Source of the DNA: Phlebotomus papatasi
Taxonomy: Eukaryota; Arthropoda; Insecta; Diptera; Psychodidae
Reading direction: 5' to 3'
DNA: 64,000 bases
Assembly: GCF_024763615.1 (NCBI RefSeq)
Contig: NC_077223.1
Coordinates: forward strand, 36,642,627-36,706,626
Part shown: positions 39,861 through 54,600 of the stretch, piece by piece
How the letters are laid out: every line of letters starts with the position of its first letter
How positions within the stretch are numbered: position 1 is the first letter of the stretch
Program-made: the position numbers and the translations under genes
Notes under the pieces: model-generated
What the model saw: only the letters and a program-made list of their open reading frames with translations
The model's database searches: none
What the model was told of the DNA's origin: nothing

Positions 39861-42239
39861 ACAGTTTGTCAGTCTTGTTCTAATTGTGGGAAAATCAATG
39901 CAATGGAACTCATATTATTCCTGTTTCATTTTTAAAACCTTTCATAATCACTACATAACTACTTCTGTCAGCTCCTTAATATAGTAGTTCATAACTTTCT
40001 AAAACCTTTTGTGCAAATGTTTAATAAAAAGATTTGCAGTGTAGTTCGATCTTTTTACTGCTCGAACTCAAAGAGAGACCTTAGTTATACTATGAAGACC
40101 ATCGACATTTTGTGCAAATAGAAAGCCATTTATCTTTTAGCCAGGACGCGTTTTGAAAATCAAACTCTGGAGTACACGTATCAATAACATCGAACTAAGG
40201 CAATTCCATGAAAGCTTTTTCTGAAATTGAAAACAATTGAATAAAACAAAATTTATTTTTGCTTAATACAAGTATATATAGCTCCTTAAGGTGGATGGAG
40301 GAGAGGGGATAATACTTTATCACAAATTAAGTTCAATTGAATTGTAATTAAAACACATGAAATGATTTTTCTCTCCTATTTTTTCCTTCATTTCCTTCAC
40401 TCCCCAATAAAATTGTTCTGAAACAACGCACATAATATCGTACGATTGAGAGTTGAGAGTGTTAAAGAGGAAGTGCGTAAGAAAAGGTCTCTCCAATGTG
40501 ACCAATGAGATAAAATATGTATATAGCATATGTGAACTTTCTCGTTCACTGGCTAAAGTGCATCACATTAATTGGACAAGATGCTTGCGGACATCTTTCG
40601 TGATAATTTGCTAATCGATAAAATTTATTCCAATAAATTCCAGTCCACGCTCAAGTGAACCAATTGTCATTCATTTCTCAATAACTTCAAATCAGAAGCC
40701 TTTTTTTTAATGTACCCATTTTGTATTGTACATAGAGATTTACAGCGACATATAGTGTAATTTACTACTATGTACAAATTTATTGAATATTTATAGAAAA
40801 AGAAGAGGCAGACAATCACATCTGTGAGCAATTGCAAATGCATTCTTATGCATTGTGACCCACGGTTGAAACTCTCTAGACAATTGGACGCTGCAATTGG
40901 CGGCAATTGTACTAAGAGTAGCTGTCACATGAGAACTACATATAGAGTACCATTTGGTCAATCGAAAAAAAAAACTTGCCAGTGATGATCAATTGACTTC
41001 CACTTCTTCTGCAAACTTCTACACTTCTTCTGCATCGTTAACTGAAACTTTTTATGGTGACTCTATGTCTGTGAGTGAAGAATGAAAATTTCATCGAATC
41101 ATTCACGACCCCTTTGAGATATTTCAGTCTATCAGTAGCGATGTCTTTCATATGTATTACATAATAACGTGCAATTTTGTCACGCCACTATCCCAAGCTC
41201 ATCTTTTCTCTTTGAAGAATTCGTCTCCATGGGAGTGGGAACTTTACATGATTGAGGTCAATTTCCGACAAATAGTCCACACCACTCAATTTCTGATCAC
41301 TGGCTTTAACCCAATCAAATTGACCCTTGCGGAAAAGAAAGATGCACCAATCGATAACTAATTTTCACGCATTGAACATTCCTAAGACAGCAAAACTCAA
41401 AATGCAATAACAGTTCTACTATACATAAATAAACATGATTGATGCCAATCTGTTAAGAAATCAAAAATTTCCATAAATCCATCAGGAATTGAAATACGGA
41501 GTACCTTATAGAAAACAAGCGGTAAAAAATCCAAAGATCGCAAAAATTACCTTAAAAATATCATTAAAAAACTTCGAAACAGGATGTGTAACAATGCGCC
41601 GAAAATATAATGAAACTGAGATATCGACATGTACCTTGCAATGAAAGTTTGTTTAATTGACCCTTTCAAAGGAATCAACACTTAAGCTTATACTTCAGGA
41701 GAGAAAGCCATTAAGAATTAACCAAATACAGGACATTCTACAAAGAATCACGTTCCTGATGTAAAATAATGAACAAAAAATATTTCGTCAGCACACAGAT
41801 TTTAAAATTTCTTTAGAAAGAGAAAACCTAACTTTTACATTCGCATTGGCTTCTCAGAAGTCTTTTCTAAGAAAAAAATCCTATCTAGAATATTTTACAG
41901 CTTTAGGAGTCTTTTTGTTAGCAGAAATATAACAAAATCAGGATGATGAGACTGATTAGAAAAGTGATGACTTAAAAATTTCTATTTATATTTTGAGCCA
42001 TTTTGAGAATTATTTGATGATTCATTTGAAAATGTATTTGAAGTTCTTAAAGTGTCCAAGTTTTCCGCATCAGAGTTTCATCAAAAGAAATAGCATTCGG
42101 AGATCGAGTTTAAAAGTCAAAGAAATGACATTTTTACTTCTCGTTTCGTCCGCATTAATACTCGAGATACCGAAATTCGAATAGAAAATAGTTCAACTAT
42201 CCGCAGTCGAAACGAGAAGTAAGAATATATTTTTTTTGG
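39861..42239. other. Intergenic DNA; no gene seen
   Basis: AT-rich; the small frames at 40320, 40667 and 41152 lack family features and good splice or start context. Confidence 0.35.
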
Positions 42240-42918
42240 ACTTTCAAATTTTGACCTTTTAATAAGGGTTTTCAATAGGGTCGTTTTTACTGATCTGATC
42301 TTACTGATACAGAGACTTCTCTCTTCCCCTCCAAAATCATGTTTTTTTGGGATTTGTCGAAAACGCGTCGTGAGATTGTTTTATTTTGTTTTTTGGATAT
42401 GTTTTGAGTTTACCTAGGCGCACATTTTGTTTATATACGAAAATTTGTGTAAATATAACCTATGATACATAACAAAAGAAATGAATATTTCTGATCACTG
42501 ATCTCCCTGAGCCTTCTGCAAAATGATAATGATGACCTGTGATAATGATACGAAAGAGCATGAGAATCTCCATGTACCTCGTACCCCCAAATTCCAGTGA
42601 TATTAAATACCTGTGGGACAGGAAGAATCTAAATCTAAGTTATCCCGTCCTGAATAAAGTGATCGGATTCCATCCTTCTTTGCTCAAAAACTGGCTTCAA
42701 CAACAAACAACTTTAATTCAATTAATCACTATATAAACTAAAACACACTCACTTCAAAGTTAGCTTTTTTCTTAAATGATTCAATCTAACGTGGCTTCTC
42801 TTCGATGATTTGTGAGAATGTAAATATGATAACGCATTTTCTTCAATTTTGGTGATTGGTATTGGTCGATGGTATCTCCTTCGCTGTTTTGTCGCTGGAG
42901 GCGTTTTGCACTGTTATA

Positions 42919-43661
42919 AGGTAAAGTGCTCTCGAGTCGACCGGTTTCTCGACTCGACCGGTGGTCAATATTTGAATGTTTTGACCCTTTAAAGACGATT
43001 GGAACACCGGTGTCCCATAAAGAAAATAATTTTTCCTGACTACCTAAAATTATTTTTTCCTTGTCTTTCAAATGTCTGTACCATAATCGTAAAGCAGAAG
43101 GTTAAAGGAATCTACAATATTTTTTGCAAGTCTCTAGCTATTTGACATGTAGTAAATATTTAATAAGCTCAAGAAATGACGAATTTTCAAATCCTCAAAT
43201 TCATAATTGATTTTATTTATTTTTTATACTTCCATCTTTTTAAGCAAAACCCTTTTGGCAATAAAAACTACAATACTCATAAGTAATATTTTTCATTAAA
43301 GCGAAAAATATTATTCATTAGTATTGTCAGAAAAACTACTTAAATTTTCGGGCTATTTTTGTCCCTATTGTCCATAAAAGCACAAAATACACAAAATCAG
43401 ACTCTGTTGGACTTTCCAAGGTTAGGTGTAAGACTTATCATTGATTATGTTTTCCAGTTTAATTTTTATTGTTGATTTTCAGTCCGTAAAAAGTGTCTCG
43501 TCGTTAAAGGGTTAATGGTGAATTTCTATAAAATTGTCACTGATTCGTATTTATTTATGGAATAATTCACCTATTAATGTTAGATCATACGCCAAATATT
43601 AGTTCAAATATAAATAAATTGAATAAATAACTCTACCGGTCGACTTGAGGACACTTTACCT
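42919..43661. mobile_element. Element with AGGTAAAGTG ends
   Basis: The left end AGGTAAAGTGCTCTCGAGTC GACCGG is matched by the right end in complement (AGGTAAAGTGTCCTCAAGTC GACCGG). A further left end, AAGGTAAAGTACCCACATTC GACCGG, is at 46221. It appears to be inserted in a copy of the GGCTCGTTGGAAAGG repeat (flanks 42240-42450 and 43662-43910). No transposase frame. Confidence 0.65.
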
Positions 43662-43910
43662 CAAATGGTTTTCAAGATCAAAGGTTAAAAAGGCTCTAAA
43701 GAGCATGTTGATCAACCGAATGGTATTATGTTTGGGCTCGTTGGAAAGGTTTTGGAATTCCTGACACGACTGAACTAATTTCAAGTGGTTATGAAATTTT
43801 TATCCAAAATTTATGAACTTTTATCCAAAATTCAATTATATATTACTCCTGAAGCATTTTGGGCACTGTTTTGGGTGATTTATAAATCGGTTCAAATTGT
43901 TAGTAAAGTT

Positions 43911-46900
43911 AGTTTGCTTAAGGGTCAACATGGGAAAACATGATGACACTGTCGTGTTAATGTGTCATTGTCATCTTAGAAATTACGTATTAATTGTAAT
44001 AACTTTATCTTATTTATTAAGTGTTTTTTAGCCGTTTTACTGAGTAATGACGCTGCGTACATGTATTATTTTATGTATAAACAAAATATTTATCAAATAA
44101 CAACAAGAGCTTTCATACTTTTGCAATAAAAAAGTTCAATTCAATCCCATTTTATGAAGTTGAAACATGAGAGAGCATTTTCAAATATAAAAGCTTGACT
44201 ATTCGGTTTTCATAATTTTGCAAAAGATGTTATCATTTTAATATATCATCAATATCATCAATATCATCAAACATCACTCAAAAACTAAATGATTATTTAT
44301 TAATAAGATTTCATACAACATAGCATGTGTCCACATTAAGATTTCTATAGCAATCCATTATTCAGAGGTATTAAAATCTTATCTGATAAGTTAATTCATG
44401 ATTCTCAGAAGATCTCCACATGGTGTCTCGTGATTAGTAAAATATTTGATAATCGAGTGAATTTATTTTTTTTCGAGTTGCCAAAACACTCTTATCACTG
44501 AATAGTGTTTTTTGGAAATATTCTACGTAATTTGCGAAATATGCGTTTAGAATTTAACTTCAATAAATCTATTTGAATTTCTGCGTAAATGTTTCGTAGA
44601 ATTGGGGGCTTGGGAAATTTGTGCGAACTTTTCAGTATCGATAATAATTATGAAAATGAGACGCAATTTTCGGTGTCTGTTTTTCATCTTTTTCAAAACA
44701 TAATCCTTATGTATTGGACATGACATGTTATGATAATATTGAATTTGTGTTACTAATCTGAAGAATAACTAAACTAAAATGACGTCAATAATTCGTATTC
44801 AAGATTCGATCATTCAAAGAGAAACAAGATCTCAAAGAAGAGTCAGAGATAATTAAATATTTTTTTAACAACCGGCCTACCCACTAAAATATTATTATAT
44901 TTCTTTTGAAAATCCAAACAATCTTACTCTCAACATAATTTATTTTCAACATTTTTATGATCACTTTATGATTATTGTTAAATGTCTAATTTATGGATGT
45001 GCAAAATAAGTAATGATTTAGAGCAAAATTCTCAGCATCGTGGTATTTCTAAGAACTTTTATTGCTACAAAAGTGTTATTGCTTCACCTGCTGCTCCATT
45101 TCCTTCATCTTTGGTTCATGTTTAAAATGTGGTTACGTGACGAGAATCATGCAGTTGATGCGTTTTGTTTTTTATCTCCCCTTTTCAAACTGAAATATAA
45201 TATGAAAGACGAAAAGAATATTATATACATAATACACAAAAATTATCTGCATTACTATTCTAATCTCCTTTTTTGCTTGTTTTTTGTTCTTCAGCATCAA
45301 TGACTAATACTAATGTAATTGGTAGAAAAAATTACTATAAAAAATATTTCTAGAGAAATGTGGAATTTTATTGCTCACACTCAAAAAGAAAGCAAAATTC
45401 CATTAATATTTTTACTAAATTTTGAGGATTTCAAAATTTGCGAAATATTGCTTTAGGGGCTTTAGGTATGTTCTCTTTTTCTGATTTCCATTTCAGAATC
45501 AAACAGTAGAAGATATCACCCCTATTAATTTTGTAAGTTTACGTTTCTATTTGGTCTTTTTCGAAAATGTTATGTATGAATATTGACGGTCCCACAAAAA
45601 CTCTTCTATCTCAAAATGATAACCTTTCAGAAGGACCACTCAATGTCAATGGATTGCAGAATAAATTATTAGCTATTTATTAGAATTAAAACCTTTAAAG
45701 AAAGGCATCATAGGCTCTGGACCTTTCGAAAAGACAAAACCTCTGCAAAACCCAAACCAAATATATTCGAAAATATACCGAAAGTCTAAAGTAGAAATTC
45801 ACATATTCGCCGCTTTAGCACTGACTGTTCTTCTATTTCGAATTTTAGGTATTTTTGACACTTTAATCGTCAACAAGGTCAAGAACTGTGCAAAAAGAGT
45901 AAATGTGAGATCTTGTGTAGTTTTGCTTTGTAGTTATGTAGTTTTGTCGGTTTAAATTCTCGAACTTCCGACTGGTTTTTTCGGTAATGACTGGTGGTTT
46001 TCCGAATCGGTACAGTTATAAACCTGAAACGTATAGAACTTTCAAATCGGGAAGGTTATGGATGCAGTATTTTCATAGCCGGAATTCCACTCTCAAAAGG
46101 TGTCTTCACCAATGACTTCTATTTGCTAGAACTGTAGTTGAAGTTTAAAAATAAATCCAACAGAATTTCAAATTTATACATGCTAAAAGTTTATGCAAAC
46201 TTATAAAAATGTATGAAATAAGGTAAAGTACCCACATTCGACCGGATTCCTCGACTCGATCGGTGGGCCAATTTTTTAATGTTTGATGGTCAATTTCGTC
46301 AATTTCTACACTGAGTACTATGAATCTCGTTCTTTGTTTATCCCTACAATACAGTGAAAATTGACTTTCGAAATTCTTAGAAATATGAACATGCCACCAC
46401 GAGGATGAAACGAGAAGCAAAAATGCCTTTTTATGAATTTCGAAATTTATCTTCGAATGTCTCTTCTATTGAGGAAACTCCGACTCTGAGCATTCAGATA
46501 AAATCTAAATCGACCTTTAAATTTTATCAACTATTATTTAGATTAGAAGCTTATGTACATATTTTGAGAATTTAGTGTTTAGACAAATTTTACAAGGATA
46601 ACTTTCTCAAGTATAAAGCGGTCTTCAGGCTAGAGGTTTAGCCCCGTTCCCAAAGGGCTCTAAATCCTAAAGTAACCAATTTTACAGGTTTTCAGAATCT
46701 AATAGAACATTTTCCTTTAATAATTCAATCCTAAGTGAAATTTTTCGAAAAAATCTTGACTAATAAGAAATTATAACAGTTAAGCCATATGGCTAAAGCC
46801 TTTGTTCTGAAACCCGTATAGTCTAAGTTCTTTTGTAACTTATTTTGTACTCCCCTTTTGAAGATCGGTATATGACTAGAAAAGGAATCTTATAAACAAA

Positions 46901-48342
46901 TCGAAAAATCGCAAAATACTGACATATTTTTGGAAATTCGAGCAGTCTGCAAATATTCTATCGCCATTGTTCTCTCTATATTCTTCGTATTTTTCCGTTC
47001 TAGAGAATCTTGTGTATTTCATGAATTTGTTAATTATATCAATTAAATGCCAGTACTGTCGTGATTAGTTATGGAAATTTTTTCAAATACTTATTCATCC
47101 AGATTATTTTCCAACCAGACTCATTCATTGATATGAATTGTCATAAGAGAAGCATCTTCTGCAAATGCATTCAATGAAACGAATTGAAAATGATTTGAAA
47201 GGGTCTTTATCGTTTGTGGCCCCTTTTCCATCAATGTGTGCTCTTTTGTTACCATGCCTTGGGTCTAGTAAATACAATGTACAAGTCACAGGAAATGTTT
47301 AAGAGGCCACCCGTAGTGATGAAAATGCTGAACGTTGATTCGTTGACGATGGAGGCTCGTCAACATCACACCACAAATTTTGAGAGCATCTTTTTGTATC
47401 ACTTAATACCTCTTCAGGGATCTTACCTTCGGATTCAATAAAATTGGTTCTATTAGTTTCGTCTAAGATCTAGTTGAACATTATCATTTTACTTATGCTA
47501 ATTTTCCAATTCAACATCTATATCAGCAATTTTACCAATTATATGCAATACATTTAAATAATGAGGCAAGTCTCTACCATTTCACGCGAAGTGTGAAATG
47601 TTTCCACTGCATTACGTTCACTAGATATTATGTTGCATCAGACTGATGAAAAGCAAGAGGCCAAAGAAAGAGAGACAGAATTCGTGGAAGTGATTTTCGT
47701 GTGAAGGACAAAAAAAATCTTCAAAGATAAAAAAAAGACGTCTATACGATAAAGAAATTTCACTCTTATGTTTACCTTTCTGGGAAGTAAATGAAACAAG
47801 GATTGAATTGCATACTTTATTACCTCTATCGATAGATAAACTATGTATTGGTTTTCATATCAAAAAGTAATACACGTTTGTGTTTTTTGGGATAGCCCGG
47901 ATTAATACTTCGCCCATACAATCCAAAAACTAAGTTATATCTATCTAGAGGGTTTTATTCTTAACGAATTTTGTCAAAATTAAATTCGTTTGAAAGGTCT
48001 TTAATTTTACAATGCACTAAAATCGGTTATACTCAGCTAATTGGTAAAGCCCGATAAACAGCGTTCACAACCCGGAGTTTCCTCAAGGAAAAAAATATTC
48101 GAAGATCAGTTTCGAAAACCAGTAAGCACGTATTTCTACTTCCACATTGCATCCGCTTGGTTGCTAAAGTGTTTCCTTTGCAAATTTTGAAGTAGGTACT
48201 TCAAAGTGTTAACATTATTGTGTCAGGCTTCACAACTTTGCTGTGAAAAAAAGAAAGTAATAATGTTTATAATAATATTTCTACCCCATTATTAGTTCCC
48301 CTCATAATCACTGTGTAACCCTTTTAGCAGCTTCTTAGTATG
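43911..48342. other. Intergenic DNA; no gene seen
   Basis: AT-rich; only the isolated AGGTAAAGTACCC end at 46221 is recognised. Frames at 45040, 46145 and 47214 are unsupported. Confidence 0.35.
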
Positions 48343-48645
48343 CACACAGAAAAATGGAAAATTCTTAAACAGAAACACCCAGGAATTTAATTTCAAATCC
48401 CATCCAATGAATGCCAATGCCCTAATTCTAAATCCTTGATCATTTAGTTTTAGTTGCAATTTGCAAATCTGTAAACATTTTATAATGCTGAACTTAAGTT
48501 GCCGCTCTCTTAACTTGAAAGAGCTAAGGATTCTAGCCCATTTCTTTTGCTCGAAGCTTCTAAACTTAAACGCCTCGGGGATTCACGTCCAATTTAAGTT
48601 CCAAGGATCATATTCTTAAATTTAGAGTCAAAATTTTTCTGTGTG
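48343..48645. mobile_element. MITE with CACACAGAAAAAT ends
   Basis: The left end CACACAGAAAAATGGAAAAT TCTTAAA is matched in complement at the right (CACACAGAAAAATTTTGAC); several TTAAGTT/AACTTAA blocks lie inside. About 300 bases, non-coding. Confidence 0.6.
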
Positions 48646-48885
48646 TGGTTTTACATAAATTTTCCCAACCTGTGTATTAAAATTCGAAATTCAGGTCGAA
48701 AAAAATCTCCCAATCAATGTGTAGGAGGAACTTAACTGGGGCAGTACTAAACATGGTGTAGTTTGTAAACAGTGATTTCTGTATCTAAACTACTTGGACT
48801 TATGTCGACCATCTTCAATGGACAAGGATATCAGGCTTTATTAAAATATCTTTACTCTGAACTTATTATTCAATGTTTTTGAATA

Positions 48886-48930
48886 ATGGTACTCTGGAGG
48901 TTGGTCACCAACGCTAAGAAAGGATTGTTC
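48886..48930 (+). repeat. Fragment of the retroposon 3' end
   Basis: CTCTGGAGGTTGGTCACCAACGCTAAGA matches the core of the copies at 15165-15305 and 62875-62965. Confidence 0.5.
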
Positions 48931-49398
48931 TAGGAAAATCTTCCTTAGGTTCTCTTTAGATATTGTTCCTTGCGTTCTTTGATACCGATAACGTAAAACA
49001 AACCGTTATTGTAAAAAATGAATTTTATCAGACAATTCAAATCCTTTTTAAGCATATTATGTTTAATAATCTAATACTTTTCTCAAATATTTTTAGGGTT
49101 TGTCCTGGAGCTAAAGTTGTTATCATGTTATCTTTACCAATTCTTTTTCGAAGGTATAAGTCTTATTCGTGGCGAAAGGTTGAACTGTTTTGCCCAATGT
49201 CCTTTCTTATTTAGGCTTGAATATTAAAGGAAATGTTGAATTTCATTCAACGGAAAGCTTCTCATCCTTCAAGGGTTAAGTGATCTATGAATCGGTTTTA
49301 ATCAGTTGTGAACCGAGTCACGAGTTCCAGCATTACCTAAAGCATGTGATGCTTTGCTATCCTTTTTACATAAGGTTACTTAATAAATCTCAAATAGG

Positions 49399-50217
49399 TA
49401 GGGGAGACTGGGGTAAAAAGTCACAAAACGGATATTTTATTTTTTTGTAAGGTACCCGAGTGACCCAGAAATTTCTAATTAGCGCAATTTTATAGGAAAT
49501 TTGCCGCTCTACAACCTTGTAAAAGTAATTTTCCTATATTTTGTAGGGAAATACCGGAAATACATTTATAGAGCCGTTTTTTTAAAAGTAATTTTGTAAC
49601 CATTCTCAAAACTGTTGGGGCAAATGAGATATTATCACATTTTGATTCGCTTTATTACGGGCTTCCGTAAATAAAAAAAATACCTAGATAACATATTTTC
49701 ATAGGAAATTTATTCCTCTACACTTTTGTTAAACACCGTTTTTTCTATCTGAACAAGAAAAACGCTTTTCAATCTATTTTAGAAAAAACTCACAAGAAAC
49801 TGCAAATAGTTGGACCAATGCAAACAAGGGGCGAGATATGGCAATGACGTTTCTTTTCGCCGTGAGACATCAGAAATTGTTTCGGTTTTTGTTACTTTTT
49901 GCTCCATACCTTTTGTTACTTTTTACCCCAAGTGGTCATTTTTAATAAAAGAGTTTCTGGAGAAAAGAATATTTGTAAAATTCTAAAATAGATAGCGACT
50001 TCGTATTCAAAGATCCAAATCATTTAGGAAAAATAGGGCTAAAAATTTCGATATTTTTTATTTAATAAATTCCTTTTCGAATCCTATAAAACTTACGACA
50101 TCGAAGAATGTCTATGGAGGCTATCTATGGAAAAAATTAAGATGCTACCTTTTTTATCTTGGAAGATATTGATTTTTGAATTTTTCGATTTGTGACTTTT
50201 TGCCCCAGTCTCCCCTA
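49399..50217. mobile_element. TA-flanked element with TAGGGGAGACTGGGG ends
   Basis: The ends are TAGGGGAGACTGGGGTAAAA AGTCAC and, in complement, TAGGGGAGACTGGGGCAAAA AGTCAC, nearly perfect. TA flanks both sides. 819 bases with no transposase. A partial inverted relative lies at 18369-18690. Mariner-type origin is inferred. Confidence 0.8.
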
Positions 50218-50229
50218 TTAATTTAATAA

Positions 50230-50482
50230 CACTGAGAGAAATCCGAAAAAGTTAAAATAACATTCCGGAAATGTTAATTTTACCCTGCAGTATTGGTCGT
50301 AAATCGGTGTAAATATTACCCTTTTTAGGTGTATTGGGAGTTAAAGTTACCCTTGTTCATGTTAATTTTACCCTTAAAAAGGTGTAAAATTAACCTTAAA
50401 AAAATGTTGATATATTTTTACACATAAAAAGTTTTAAAGTTATGAGGAAAAAAAGTTAATCGCACCCTCTTTTTTCTCAGTG
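50230..50482. mobile_element. MITE with CACTGAGA ends
   Basis: The left end CACTGAGAGAAATCC is matched in complement by CACTGAGAAAAAAGAGGG; inside, GTTAATTTTACCC/GGGTAA blocks repeat on both strands. 253 bases; it stands only 12 bases from the preceding element. Confidence 0.6.
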
Positions 50483-50644
50483 AAGCAGCTTGAATAATAC
50501 TATGAATGATGACTTCAATTCACTGATTTATATATCTACATATATGTAACGCTCGTTTATTTTCCTTCTTAGAAAAATGTATTTGAATGCACTAATGCAA
50601 TAATTTATTTCTTCATATGAATGTAACGAACCGTGTACTATTCT

Positions 50645-50885
50645 GTTTCAGGAAGGACATCTGCGTTGTAACGGTCGTTACAGAACAATAACGTGTTACT
50701 TATTTCCTTAGTTTTTTTCGTTACAAGTATATATAATGTCTGCTTATCTGCTACAAAATACACGAGCTGTAACGGTCCTTGTAACGGTCATATGTGCTTA
50801 TATATCGTATAAAGAAAAAGGATACTATATAATACATAAGAAGCAACCGTTACAGAGCAGATGTCCTGAAGAAGCTGGAGAGACT
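50645..50885. mobile_element. Hairpin element with GTAACGG arms
   Basis: The left part TTCAGGAAGGACATCTGCGT TGTAACGGTCG is matched in complement by CAACCGTTACAGAGCAGATG TCCTGAAG. More TAACGGTC copies lie between. The 73-residue frame here is an artefact of these repeats. Confidence 0.5.
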
Positions 50886-51396
50886 TTTCGTTTAACGATG
50901 GCGTTAAAGTGTCTCAATAGTTTCACTAATTTATGGAGAGAAATAGGTATTCCGTGAATATTGGTACAATAGTTACTTTATTCCTGCCGAGTTGATATTT
51001 TCTTGGTAACTACTTATCACATTGAGAATTAGTGTATGCGATCATGAGTCAATTAAATGGGAATTGAAAAAAATACACAATCTCCGGTCTTCTTTATTGA
51101 AAGAACAAAAATCCCCAAGTCACATGAATGAAGTGATAGTATCAAAGTTTACTATTGTGATGTGAAAAAAAAACGATGGAATGGAGGGGAGTGATAAGAG
51201 AAGAATTTAGTTCATACAAAACGTAGTTTTTCGTAGAATTTTTACATTGAATATTGCGTACGTTGCGTATGTTATGTATATAACGAAATGCAAGAATATC
51301 AACATGTGCGTTGAAATGTTCCCCTCCAATCAACACACATACAAACACGCCGAATGGGCGCGAAACGACAACGAAGCCGAAAGCAAAAACGCCGCT

Positions 51397-51433
51397 TATA
51401 AATTCAAAGCATACGGAACACAAATCTTCATTC
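51397..51433 (+). promoter_or_regulatory. Candidate core promoter of the secreted-protein gene
   Basis: TATAAA at 51397-51402 is followed about 31 bases later by an initiator-like TTCATTC (51427-51433). This would give a 5' UTR of about 260 bases before the ATG at 51690. Confidence 0.5.
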
Positions 51434-51689
51434 ACAAGTTGTCTGGCATTTGAAACACTTGTTCTTTTGAAAAAAGAAAAACAACATATTCTTTGAAAAT
51501 ACCTATTCATTAATCTAAATTCTATCGGTAATTTTTTAAGTTATTCTAAAAATTAAAAGAAAAAGAAATATTGAAAGTGAAATCAACGGAAGTGTTTAAA
51601 ATTGGTGAAAAACTATTAAGTTTCGATTGGTCTTCATAATATTCATCGGCTTTTTAGAGAAAGAATTTTCAAAATAAAAGCATATAAAA

Positions 51690-54600
51690 TGGAGAAATTG
51701 CCACAATTGTGCCTTCTTCTGTTGATTGGACTGGCTCTCAGCTCAACCACAAATGGTGCATCAATCGTCAATAAGGTATTAGAAATTTTTAATAATTTAA
51801 TTTACAAAACAGTGTTAATTAACTGGGAAAATATGCAAAGTGTTTGAAAATAGAAGTGTCGCTTAAGAATATGAATTGAAACTTTATTAGTTTAAATTTT
51901 AGTGAAGAAGATTATTTATTTTAATGCCGCAACATAGAGAGCATTACTGAAATCAGGAAATAGAGTCAATGAAGTGCAGTATTCAAAATTATCCCTTTAA
52001 ATGTGATTTGAAATTATTCTAAAACGTTCCAATTAGATCTCAGCGTATTTGAGACACTAGAAAGACTAAAGAAATGTTTAGAACGAAAATATCGAATGGT
52101 GAGTGATAAATCAAATGATCCAATTAGCAATCAATTCCAAGCAAAGTATATGTACAGTGAATATTCTAATAAAGCATTTGGTGTGATGATGTTTCCTATG
52201 GAATTTCTTCTCAAATTGTAGGACATCCACTTGTTATTCTTTTTCTAAACTGCGTAGTTCGGTGACTTTGACAATTCCATCCAATTTTCCATATTATAAA
52301 CTTTTGATTGTGTGACTAGTATTTGCTACAACAAAATAGTGGTCCAATCAGTGAAACGATGTCTCCTCCCAAATGGCTTGAGAATGGGACATATGGTGAA
52401 AAAAAAATTTCCATAAAATGCGTATCGATAACATTCAATTGATTAGAATAGGTCAAGAGATCATTTAGGACAAATATTTGCGGCGAAAATTCTTCTTTAC
52501 GCAAATCACACCTTTGCAATCGAAGAAGCATTGTGATTTTCTGATTTCCGTTCTTTCGTGTGTTCAAATGGAAAATTTAAGCAATATTTAATAATCCCTA
52601 ATTAACCTAAAAAGTTGGAATGGGACGACCGACAATCTGCTCAATTCGTCCACTCTGCATGCGCTCATAATTCAGATGTTATAGCGTAACCGACAGAGTC
52701 AGAGTTAGATGTGATTCCTTCATAATCACACCTAGCTTTATACGTGCTGCTACACGGCTCTTTGACAGCAAAAAGTATAAAACGCAAGAAATTTTTCAAG
52801 GATGCACCGTAAGCAAACAAATCCAAAAAGTTTTATTGCAAAATCGTGATTTAATTAGAATTTGAGTTATTTTGTTTAAAGCGATTAAAGCATATTTTAT
52901 GAACGAGCATTTCTAAAATATTGTCAAAGTTATGGTGATATTCTCAGTTGTACCGTTCTTGTTCGAAAAATTACAGAAATATTCCATTGTTGCCAAAAAA
53001 CGTTTGGAAAATTCAATAGACTTTTCTTTTCCTAACGTAGTCGAAAGCGATAGATAAAGCAGGATACATTGATTAAACTACTTGGTGAGAATCCATTTAC
53101 GGGAAAGTACTCTCCCTTCGAACATTCATGCCTTCGAATAATGTGAATTTTCTTTTCTTTTTCCGCTTATCATCAATTATTGATAATTATGTGATAATTG
53201 TGTATAAGTCTCTAGGAAAAATAAAAGAAAATTCGCATTCGAAGGCATAAACGTTCGAAAGGAGAGTACTTTCCCCCAATTAAATTGTGTTTTAAAGCCT
53301 AAAGCCCAAAATAGACACAGGGATCGGCTTAGGGATCAGCCCGAAAAATGAGGATTGGTGTCGATACACTCACGAATCGGCCCATAAATTGAAGGATCAG
53401 GCTGATCTTCTAAATTCATGAGGTCTAGTGAAATTACGAGGATTAGGCGACATTAGCGCCAGTGCTGAAAATAAAACGCTTCACTTAGGGGTTTTTTGGG
53501 TGCTTTTCGAAATGTAAATTGGGTGAAAAACATGGAGAGTAATGGTACGCAATATCGCAAAATCTTAAAATGCATTAAGATTGGAGTAAAGAGAAGATCA
53601 GAGTGCTCCTTCCTGTACGAAAAATCCATTGATAATGCACTTAAGAAGCCTTTCAGCAATCAAAGTGTGGAGAGTTAATCGAAATTTACGCTGAAAACGC
53701 TAATCCTTGAATCTAAATCCTCAGTGTATGATAGTTTGGGCTGATCCTTTACCGCCAAATTTCACGAGCTGAGTATTCTCTAGGATCAGCCTGTGTCTAT
53801 TTTCGGCATAAGCTTGAGAGTATTTCTACGCCAATATATAAGATATATTCTTATATAAAAAGTGAATAACCTAGAAACACTTTTAATTATAAAAATGTGT
53901 CAATATTTTTCGAAATTATAAATATCAATGGAATAAATTGTACAGAATATGTTGAATAATATAAGTGTCCTAAATTCGAAAGCCCTTTAAGTCATTAATG
54001 ATGTTCAGGTACTAAAAATATTGGAATAGAGTTAATTTCACAAATAATAAAGCATCACTTGCAAAAAGCCCTAGTTCGGCTATGGGTTGTTTTTCCGCAA
54101 TATTATTGAAATTATTATATAAAAAATAAATTGGTGAACTTTATGAGGAAGTGTATACCACTGTTCGTAAATCGAATGAGTTCCTACAACTAAGTTCTTG
54201 ACCAAAGAATACTACAAGATACACTTAAAGGTTCTTATAATAAAATTTTGAAATGGGGAGATATAAAAAACAGTTCAATTTTATATGTACATTTTGCTGA
54301 ATTTCATAGTCCGACTTTTAAAAAATTACCTTAAAATGCCTAAAACGAAATGTACATAAGTTTTTTATTGATTTTCTTGTGGTTTTAGACCTTGAAAATT
54401 TAGTTTTAATAGAGAATTATTTGTGCTTATATAACTAGAGAACTATTCTCAAATTGGAGAACTATTCTCACATTGGAGAACTTTTCTCAAATTCAGAGAA
54501 ATTTAGGGAATGTAATCAAATAAACTGCAATTACTTTCTTAAAAGGAACAATTTCTAATGCAAATTAAAAGTTCCTTTGAGTCTCCTAAAGGTTTTTGCA

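Noticed and set aside
39238..39984. Frames on both strands through the 39 kb repeat
   Set aside because: They follow the roughly 60-base minisatellite units, with no start or splice support.
50736..50957. 73-residue plus-strand frame
   Set aside because: It overlaps a hairpin built from TAACGGTC repeats, and no family feature is visible.
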